Origin: Promethearchaeota archaeon
GTDB taxonomy: Archaea > Asgardarchaeota > Lokiarchaeia > Sigynarchaeales > SOKP01
Reading direction: 5' to 3'
Assembly (NCBI GenBank): GCA_019057775.1
Contig: JAHLWT010000059.1
Span: 1-48,910, forward strand
Length of the DNA stretch: 48,910 nucleotides
The translations under genes and the position numbers were made by a program. Below are positions 36,140 to 42,624 of this stretch, in pieces. Below the pieces are notes generated by a model. The model was not told the DNA's origin and did no database searches. It saw nothing but the letters and a program-made list of their open reading frames with translations. The number at the start of each line of letters is the position of its first letter. The stretch's first letter is position 1.

Positions 36140-37114
36140 ATGAAAAGAGAAGATAGAGCAGTTAAGTTAAAAGAAGACTACAAGAAAACTAAAGGTTGGG
36201 AGATTCATTGGAGATTAGAGCATTTAAATTATTATAAATCATTTTTCGATTCCAATTATATTGATTTACTAAAAAAAATCTATGAATATAAAGAAAATTT
36301 AAGTTATTTTTGGGGATTGAAAATTGATGGAACTCGTAATTTAGATAATTTTATGATAGAATTTGCGCGATATCTCCACAACTATCTAATGAGCTTATCT
36401 TCTCTTAAGAACAAAACTAGTGGGTTAAGAAATCACCTAAATAAGAATTTTGGTCTAAAAATAAGTGATGATAATTATAATAAGAAATTAGAGGAATATA
36501 AAATCAAAGAATTTTATGATTTTTTAATAGAACTAAGGCATGCTTTTACCCATAAGATTAAAAATGAAGGTTTTCTTCAATTATTATTTAATTATGATCC
36601 CAAAAATAAGATTGGTAAAGTTTTAGTTGGAGAAAAAGAATTAGAGAACCTAATAAAAGATTATAAATCATCCACAGATAAGTTTATAAAATGGTTTTTT
36701 AATCAAATCCAAACAAATTTTTCAGCAGAAATAAAGCAGACTAACCTACTAATAGAAAAATATAATCAAGAATTCGGGATATCATTGGATCAGACTACAT
36801 CCAATAAAGAATTTAATTGTCTGGAATGTAAAAAGCAGTTTACCTCAAATAATCCTTTAGGGATTTTGGATGATAATGACAATGTTCTTGGATTTATTTG
36901 CGAGGAATGTAAGAAAATTCATAACGATATTATAACTCAAAAATTAAAGTGTTCTAAATGTGAAAATCTTTTAAAAAATATGAAATTTGATGTGTATCAA
37001 ACAATTTATAGAGGAAATATAATAGCAGAGATATTTTATAAGTGTAACGACTGTGGATATGAAGGGAATATAAGCTTAAAAACAGGGAAAAAAGAATTTA
37101 GATTTAGAAAATAA
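36140..37114 (+). CDS. HEPN-like protein with two C-terminal zinc ribbons
   Basis: 324 residues from ATG 36140. The helical N-terminal 200 residues include FLIELRHAFTHKIKNEGF with the canonical HEPN motif R-x4-H (Arg133, His138). The C-terminal part has two zinc-binding units: FNCLECKKQFTSNN paired with ICEECKK, and KCSKCENLLKNM paired with KCNDCGYEGN. A HEPN RNase domain tethered to nucleic-acid-binding zinc ribbons suggests an RNA-targeting effector. No adjacent MNT gene is present, so control would have to be internal or by substrate recognition. Confidence 0.6.
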   Translation: MKREDRAVKLKEDYKKTKGWEIHWRLEHLNYYKSFFDSNYIDLLKKIYEYKENLSYFWGLKIDGTRNLDNFMIEFARYLHNYLMSLSSLKNKTSGLRNHLNKNFGLKISDDNYNKKLEEYKIKEFYDFLIELRHAFTHKIKNEGFLQLLFNYDPKNKIGKVLVGEKELENLIKDYKSSTDKFIKWFFNQIQTNFSAEIKQTNLLIEKYNQEFGISLDQTTSNKEFNCLECKKQFTSNNPLGILDDNDNVLGFICEECKKIHNDIITQKLKCSKCENLLKNMKFDVYQTIYRGNIIAEIFYKCNDCGYEGNISLKTGKKEFRFRK

Positions 37115-37239
37115 AATTGGTTGATTTGAGCAAAATTTAAAAATTCAAATATTTCGTAAAAAAAATATCTGAAATTTCAATAATTTACTACCTAAATTGA
37201 ATTTTATTTAGAATGTAATATAAAATCTCGAAATGCTAA

Positions 37240-38040
37240 AAAACAAGAAATACAGAATACACGATCACAGTAAAATTTAGGAACAAAAATGGTGAAAGCC
37301 TTCCTATTAATGATAGTATTCAATATTTGGTCTTTCCTCCCTTGGATCCTCACATAACATTAAATGAAGGAGCCTTAAATACTACGAGCCCTTACATCCG
37401 CATTATTATTTCAGTAACAAATGCAGAAGAGATGTGTTTTAAAAACTCATCAACTCTAATCTGGGGTACGTGGCTGCCATACCGCTACTGGACATCCTAT
37501 TACCTCAAAAGCCCATTAAATCATACCGAATACACGATCATGGCTAAATTTAGGAACGTTCACGGGGAAAGCAAGGTTGTCAATGCAAGTATATTATTTT
37601 ATATCCCACCCTCATTATTACCCCCCTTAAATCCTTCCATCGTTATTAATGATGGCGACGCCATTTTTAATTCTACTGTGTTGAAATTATCCCTTTTTGT
37701 CACGAATGCTGAGGAAATGTGCTTAAAAATCGGAAACTTTTCATCTTGGCGAGGTTGGGAGGCATATAATTCGACTAAGCTTGTTTCCATCGGCAATGTA
37801 GAGAATGGTACAAGTTACCTAATTTCAGTAAGATTCCGCAATAATAATGGTGCGACTCTTCCTGTTAATGATAGTATCATGTACTTAGCCCCCGATTCAT
37901 TTCAAGATGACAAGCGTGATATAAATGGCACCATTTCTTTTCAATTTTATTTCCTGATATGGTCGTTAATTGCGATGATAATAATAGGTAATCATTTTTT
38001 GAACTTGAAAAAAAAAAAAAAATATCCAAAATTTAAATAA
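37240..38040 (+). CDS. Surface protein with Ig/Fn-like repeats, N-terminus missing
   Basis: The frame opens after TAA at 37237 with no start codon and enters in mid-repeat (EYTITVKFRNKNGESLPIND). Two further repeat units of about 85 residues follow, each with I-x-I/L-x-V-T-N-A-E-E-M-C-x-K and FRN-x-x-G. The end is a membrane anchor (FYFLIWSLIAMIIIGNHFLN) and a Lys-rich tail encoded by 15 consecutive A. Such repeats build extracellular stalks of archaeal surface proteins. Signal peptide and upstream domains are gone, so this is a truncated gene. The TTG at 37327 is only a formal start. Confidence 0.65.
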   Translation, partial: KTRNTEYTITVKFRNKNGESLPINDSIQYLVFPPLDPHITLNEGALNTTSPYIRIIISVTNAEEMCFKNSSTLIWGTWLPYRYWTSYYLKSPLNHTEYTIMAKFRNVHGESKVVNASILFYIPPSLLPPLNPSIVINDGDAIFNSTVLKLSLFVTNAEEMCLKIGNFSSWRGWEAYNSTKLVSIGNVENGTSYLISVRFRNNNGATLPVNDSIMYLAPDSFQDDKRDINGTISFQFYFLIWSLIAMIIIGNHFLNLKKKKKYPKFK

Positions 38041-38049
38041 AATCGCTTT

Positions 38050-38074
38050 CTTTTATAGACTAAGACAAAAATAA
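38050..38074 (+). repeat. Recurrent intergenic element, partial copy D
   Basis: CTTTTATAGACTAAGACAAA and the following AATAA match the 3' half of copies A-C (TTTATTATAG, then ACAAAAATAA). The TATA-like half is absent. It lies 10 bases after the stop of the surface protein. Confidence 0.4.
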
Positions 38075-38300
38075 ACGTTTTATAAGTTGTTTCAATTCAG
38101 GATATTTATTGTATTGAGTGATATTTTAGCTCTCTTTGAAATCTTAAACAATGGTTGTATCCCAGCAATTAACAGCACTAATAAAAAATATTATTTCAAA
38201 AAATAAAAGTATTATAGGAGGTGATACATGTTCATCGTAATAATATTGAAGATTACTAATTATTTATATTTAAAATTTATTTGAGTCTTATTCATTCAAT

Positions 38301-39002
38301 TTATTTCTCGTAATTCCATGAAGGTTTAATTATATAAATTAAAGCATGTTCAAGATATCTTATCTCTTCTTTATTTTCCATAGGATAATAATAATATTCG
38401 ACTTCCTGCTTGTCAACAAATCTTGCTTTGTAAATATTAAAATTAATTCTACAATCCGTAGGCCTTCCACCTAAGAAGCAATTTATGCCTGTTATCCTTC
38501 CCTGTTGATAAATTCTTTTTTTAAAAGTTGTTAAAGTCGAACCAACATATTGAATTTGATCACCAATTAAATAAAAATAAGCACCATTGTTCATAAGAGA
38601 TTTTCTTTGATATTGATCTTTTTTATCAATTCCAAATTTACAAAATGTTTTATCACCATAATCATGTAAAAAAATTTGATAGCAGGAAGATTCTTTGTCC
38701 TGTTTTATTTTTAGAAGAGCTATTCCTACAGGCTCTTCACGATATTTCTCAAAGATTTTTAAATCATCCTTAGATAACTGTTCATATCCTTCTAAAAACT
38801 TTTTATATCTTGGGTCATTTTTATATTTCTCAATAGCATCTTTAAGACTTAATTTAGTAAGAGTACTTCCATATTCTTGGAATAAATTTTCCATCTCATT
38901 TAATTCAAAAGCTAATTTAGTTTTTTTAAAATTAAATTGTTCATGAAGTTTTATATCCAATTCAATGCCTTTCTCATTCTTTTCAATAATGTAATTATCC
39001 AT
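38301..39002 (-). CDS. GIY-YIG-type nuclease-domain protein
   Basis: 233 residues from ATG 39002. The C-terminal 95 residues show the GIY-YIG fold: NGAYFYLIGDQIQYVGST (tyrosines near 142-152), FKKRIYQQGRI (catalytic-type Arg), and IRYLEHALIYIIKPSWN (Glu218 and Asn). The N-terminal 135 residues are helical and unrecognised (YGSTLTKLSLKDAIEKYKND) and may bind DNA or regulate. Stand-alone GIY-YIG proteins serve in restriction, homing or repair; here the nuclease-rich context favours defence. Confidence 0.7.
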   Translation of the reverse strand: MDNYIIEKNEKGIELDIKLHEQFNFKKTKLAFELNEMENLFQEYGSTLTKLSLKDAIEKYKNDPRYKKFLEGYEQLSKDDLKIFEKYREEPVGIALLKIKQDKESSCYQIFLHDYGDKTFCKFGIDKKDQYQRKSLMNNGAYFYLIGDQIQYVGSTLTTFKKRIYQQGRITGINCFLGGRPTDCRINFNIYKARFVDKQEVEYYYYPMENKEEIRYLEHALIYIIKPSWNYEK

Positions 39003-39033
39003 TTTAATTCAGTAGCTTAATTTAATTACAATT

Positions 39034-39156
39034 TTATAAATATTCAGCAAGTACGCTATAATTTGATAATTTTTCCAATTCTTGAATAATTTCTTCAACA
39101 TAGCTATTTATTTGAACTTGATTTATTGCATCACGAATTTTCTGGGAGATTTCATT
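39034..39156 (-). other. Coding relic upstream of the GIY-YIG gene
   Basis: A 40-codon open stretch reads EISQKIRDAINQVQINSYVE and EIIQELEKLSNYSVLAEYL, then TAA. It is a helical, antitoxin-like sequence but lacks a start codon. It ends 32 bases before the GIY-YIG start on the same strand and may be the remnant of a partner gene. Confidence 0.3.
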
Positions 39157-39584
39157 TTAAGGTCATAATGTTTCACATTTATCTTCTTAAGAATTAATTA
39201 TTTTACATTTTCGTTATATTTATAGCAGCAACTTTTGACAAAATATAAAATTTATATCATTATCTACAGGTATGATATCAAGATTTAAATAAGTGTTAAG
39301 CATAAAATAATATGTTACAAATACAACTTAACTTAAGGATAGGAAAAACAGACTCAAACAATTCCACTACCTAAAAAACTGATGCTCTTTATTTCCTTAT
39401 CCTTTCTCTCTTTTTTTACATCTAAAATTCAGAATCTCAAGGAAATTCTCTGCTATTGAGAGGATGATTTCGCAATATAAATACCTCTCCACCTACCATC
39501 CTCTGGAACATTCTCTGCTATTCAATTCCTCTAATATTCCTTCCCCATTTTTAAGAAGTCTACATTTCCGTAGTTTCTACTCGA
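39157..39584. other. Intergenic region with repeats
   Basis: The 13-mer ATTCTCTGCTATT occurs twice (about 39444 and 39511), and AGAGGATG/CATCCTCT form an inverted repeat about 35 bases apart between them. A minus-strand frame across it reads ENVPEDGRWRGIYIAKSSSQ, so part of the stretch may be a small coding relic. Confidence 0.3.
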
Positions 39585-39785
39585 TTATGATGATGACCAG
39601 TTATAATCTGAAAACCCTAAAATAGTTTCACATGATGGACACACCCACATCTTACAGTACCCCTGTATCTCTCCTTTAAATTCTCGTACCCTTGTCTTAA
39701 TTTTTCCTTTCTTGGTCTCTTTTTTTTCAACTACGAAAAAATCCTCTATATGAAGGTCTTTACTGCAATACGGACACTTTCCCAT
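39585..39785 (-). CDS. Small zinc-ribbon protein, 66 aa
   Basis: ATG 39785. Four cysteines in two pairs (MGKCPYCSKDL; YCKMWVCPSCETILGFSDYN) form a zinc ribbon separated by a basic linker (ETKKGKIKTRVREFKGEIQG). Similar tiny zinc-ribbon proteins are common in archaea and are thought to bind nucleic acid or protein. It is single, with no clear operon partner. Confidence 0.7.
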   Translation of the reverse strand: MGKCPYCSKDLHIEDFFVVEKKETKKGKIKTRVREFKGEIQGYCKMWVCPSCETILGFSDYNWSSS

Positions 39786-39905
39786 AAGAAATACTAAGAG
39801 CCTTTAGTATATATAATTTATAAGGTACATAAAAAGTCTCAAATTATTAAAAACCGCCTAAAATAACGTATCACAAAATCTCCGTACCGTATCACGAAAA
39901 ACTTA

Positions 39906-40031
39906 TTAATCTCTTTTTATTTTTTTTGTTTTAACTCCAGTGCTAATTACTATTACAACAGACACAAAGCTTCCAATAACGATTAGTGAATGCTTTAAAC
40001 CGTGAATATTGGGGACAAATATTTCAAAATA
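39906..40031 (-). other. C-terminal membrane-anchor relic
   Basis: An open frame without a start reads FVPNIHGLKHSLIVIGSFVS and VVIVISTGVKTKKIKRD, then TAA. The hydrophobic stretch followed by a basic tail is the standard C-terminal anchor of archaeal surface proteins. The rest of the gene is missing. Confidence 0.35.
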
Positions 40032-40055
40032 TTAGATATAAAAAATAAAAATGAA

Positions 40056-40104
40056 CAAATGAAAATATATTTCTAATTTGTTTATTAGAGGTTAAGACAA
40101 AAAA
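40056..40104 (+). repeat. Recurrent intergenic element, copy B
   Basis: AAATGAAAATATATTTCTAA, then TTTGTTTATTAGAGGTTAAG, then ACAAAAAATAA. It aligns with copies A and C with a 3-base deletion near the TATA-like part. It lies about 75 bases upstream of the gene at 40134, as copy A does for the HNH gene, so a promoter role is plausible. Confidence 0.5.
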
Positions 40105-40133
40105 TAATGATAATAAAAACTTAAGTTGATAAT

Positions 40134-40373
40134 ATGGAAGAAAAAGATAAGAAAGAGCCTTTAGCAAAAATATTCCCTCAATCAAAAGAAAAACTCTTAG
40201 ATATTTGGTTAACAAATGAAATAAAGAAATTAATTGATCCAAATTGCAATTTTGAAAAAGTAAAGAGATCAGATGGTTCAATTATTTTTAGATCGTGTAA
40301 AATGAAAGATATAGATAATTGGAAAAAAGAAGCTATTAAAAGCTTAGTAAAAAAGCTCAGAGGAAATAAGTAA
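40134..40373 (+). CDS. Hypothetical protein, 79 aa
   Basis: ATG 40134. A charged helical protein (PLAKIFPQSKEKLLDIWLTN; NWKKEAIKSLVKKLRGNK) with two Cys (DPNCNF, FRSCKM). No family is recognised. It is preceded by element copy B, which probably carries its promoter. Confidence 0.5.
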   Translation: MEEKDKKEPLAKIFPQSKEKLLDIWLTNEIKKLIDPNCNFEKVKRSDGSIIFRSCKMKDIDNWKKEAIKSLVKKLRGNK

Positions 40374-40478
40374 AAAATAATTTGTTTAACACTTTTCAGA
40401 GAGAAGCTCCATAATGGGACATTAATACTCTTTTCGATGATAAGCGGTGTCCATCATATCAGATAAGAGTTTATTTAT

Positions 40479-41597
40479 TTATTTATTTATTACAAAATCG
40501 ATAAAAAATTCCATCTGTTTCTCAACAATCTCTTTAAAATTTTCTCTTACAATCCTTAAAGAGTTAATATTATGAAGTACTTTATTTCTCAAACCATAAG
40601 ATAGACAAAAACTATTTTCTAATGGATCAATAGATCCCCCATATCTATTATTAAAAATGTCAGAAAGCGTAATATCTAGATTTTTTTCCTTAAAATCATC
40701 ATTACTGAAATTTGCACTCCAAGAATAGTGATTTACTCTTAGCTCATTGAAATAAATTGTCCCAAATGTAGCATCAGCAGGTAATGAGCTTTTTAATTTA
40801 AATTTACAAGTTGATTCAATCAATAGACATATTTCTCCAAGAAGATTTGATACAAGTAATTCACCTAGTGTTGAATATAATAAATCTTCATAATATGAGA
40901 AATATCGCTGTAATTTAATTATTAATTTAGTAAAATAAGCTATATGATCCAACCACATTAGCTCATCCTGTATTACTGAAGAGGGTAAATCAAGAAATTT
41001 TTTATAAAGATCACTGAAAGTATGGCTATCTAAAAAATTATTCGTAATAAACTCAATAGCAGTATTTATAACAGGATTATTTAGGGTATTATCTAAGGTT
41101 ACTATTTTATATGAATCCACTTTTGGAAAATTATCCTTTCCTAAATGCTTCATATGATCTTCTTTAAGCCCACGGTGATTAAACAAGAGAGCTTCCTCAA
41201 TCCTTCCTTGATTAAATAAAAATTGTCCGATATTATAAAAAATAGCTCCCTTATGAGTGTGTTTCTTCTCTTCATTTTCATATTTATCAATTAAATTCAA
41301 ATATTTGAATGAATCTTTATAGACTTCTTCTGTGAAACCTCTCTTAAGTTGGCATATAATTTCATAAAGTCTATCATCTACTCCTGCATAATTTATACTA
41401 CTTAATACTACTTTCTTATTATGATCACTGTTAAAATTTTCAACATCTTTAAATGTTGGATGGGGATATGTATTAAGTAAAATTTTTAAGGAATTATAAT
41501 CCTTTATTTTAAGAAAATTTTCTAAATTTGAATAAATATCATTGATTTGGTTAGAATCTAATCCATATTTCTTAAGAAAATCCTTCAATTCTGTCAT
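40479..41597 (-). CDS. HEPN-like protein with TPR-type N-terminus
   Basis: 372 residues from ATG 41597. The N-terminal part has a TPR-like unit (AIFYNIGQFLFNQGRIEEAL). The C-terminal 180 residues are helical and end in NSFCLSYGLRNKVLHNINSL with R-x4-H (Arg337, His342) and the Y-G-L-R-N context typical of HEPN families. Likely an RNase effector regulated through the helical N-terminus, an inference from the family. The repeated ATTT run at the 3' end (TTATTTATTTATTTATT) may be a slippage-prone terminator. Confidence 0.6.
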   Translation of the reverse strand: MTELKDFLKKYGLDSNQINDIYSNLENFLKIKDYNSLKILLNTYPHPTFKDVENFNSDHNKKVVLSSINYAGVDDRLYEIICQLKRGFTEEVYKDSFKYLNLIDKYENEEKKHTHKGAIFYNIGQFLFNQGRIEEALLFNHRGLKEDHMKHLGKDNFPKVDSYKIVTLDNTLNNPVINTAIEFITNNFLDSHTFSDLYKKFLDLPSSVIQDELMWLDHIAYFTKLIIKLQRYFSYYEDLLYSTLGELLVSNLLGEICLLIESTCKFKLKSSLPADATFGTIYFNELRVNHYSWSANFSNDDFKEKNLDITLSDIFNNRYGGSIDPLENSFCLSYGLRNKVLHNINSLRIVRENFKEIVEKQMEFFIDFVINK

Positions 41598-41701
41598 TAT
41601 CTTTACCTCTTTATCTTCTTAAATCCATTCTAAAAATAATTTTTTTCTTATTATTTATACAATATAGATTTATCCTTTGTTGATTTAAAAATTTAGACCA
41701 A

Positions 41702-41752
41702 AATGAAAAAGATATATTTCTATTGTGTTTATTATAGGTTAGGACAAGAATT
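41702..41752 (+). repeat. Recurrent intergenic element, copy C
   Basis: AATGAAAAAGATATATTTCT, then TGTTTATTATAGGTTAGGAC, then AAGAATTAATA. It is the closest match to copy A. No plus-strand gene follows; instead the PAS relic runs into it and takes its stop codon from it, so the element marks the break point of that gene. Confidence 0.5.
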
Positions 41753-42328
41753 AATATTGTATATATTAAATTGATGGTTAACGTATTTTATGTCATATCC
41801 TTGCTCTATTATAACACCTATGAATGATTGTTCCGTAATTGTTCTAAATTTTTCTTCGGATTCTTTCAGTTTTTCTTCCGCTTCTTTTTTTTCGGTGATA
41901 TCTTGCATGATGACTTGAACGTATTGTTCATTATTTATCATAATTGTAGAACTCTGCCAGTGCAACCACATCTTTTTTCCGTTTTTGGTAATCACATAAA
42001 AATCTATAGGCTCACGGGTAGCTCCCTTCCGGAAAGATCGAAATCTTCTAATAAATAGCTATGCTAGTTGTTTTGAATTCTTAAAATATTGTATAATGTC
42101 GGTAAATTTTTTTCCTGTAAAATCTTCTCCTGCATATTCAGCCAGTTTATTAAGAATATTTCTATTTGATTCTATAAGGTTGCCTCGTGAGTCGTATATA
42201 GATACATTTTTTATCTCTTTTTGTGTTGTTGCTTTTTTTGCTTCAGAGGGAAATCCGCGTTTAAATATAATTTCCTTCATTTCATTATATTTTTCCAGAA
42301 AATCTTCAAAATTACCATCTCCAGATAT
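41732..42328 (-). pseudogene. PAS-domain sensor protein, broken at both ends and by a TAG
   Basis: A single frame of about 199 codons. The first part has a PAS core (NVSIYDSRGNLIESNRNILN, then AGEDFTGKKFTDII); the frame is interrupted by TAG at 42059-42061 and continues (REPIDFYVITKNGKKMWLHW, VQVIMQDITEKKEAEEKLKE), a PAC segment with the classic coupling helix. A second PAS begins (FIGVIIEQGYDIKYVNHQFN) and is cut off at the element copy C. No start codon is in frame and no kinase or other output domain remains. Originally a PAS-repeat signalling protein, probably a histidine kinase. Confidence 0.75.
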
Positions 42329-42600
42329 CTAACAGTGATTAAAACACTAAAGTAAAAATCTTCTTTGTTTTTAAATCGATAAAACATATCTGGATTCATT
42401 AAAAAGCATTTATACCATAGTTTGTTCATTAACGTCGCAAAAGTGAATTATAAAAAATAAATTTTTAGAAAAAGAGTAATTAAACTAAGAGAGAGTTAAT
42501 ATTTAAATTAATTACTACTTAAAAATTCATTAGAAATAAGCTTTTTAAATTTTATTTTAAAGGTAATTATCTTATTGCAAATAAAAATGTATAGATTAAG

Positions 42601-42615
42601 AATATAATAATATTG
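42601..42615 (+). repeat. 15-mer shared with the upstream region of the 46566 gene
   Basis: AATATAATAATATTG occurs here and identically at 46506-46520, just before the REase-STAND gene and the second ATPase-AlbA_2 gene. In AT-rich DNA a chance match is possible, but the equivalent positions suggest a common promoter or leader. Confidence 0.35.
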
Positions 42616-42624
42616 GTTAATGTA

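Noticed and set aside
39444..39525. Structured RNA suggested by the 13-mer repeat and the inverted repeat
   Set aside because: The stems are short and separated by about 35 bases, and part of the region still reads as a coding relic.
6495..42061. Possible TAG recoding (for example pyrrolysine), because two genes continue in frame past TAG
   Set aside because: Apparently intact genes such as those ending at 712 and 20397 use TAG as their only stop, and a TAA interrupts another gene in the same way. Nonsense mutation is the simpler reading.
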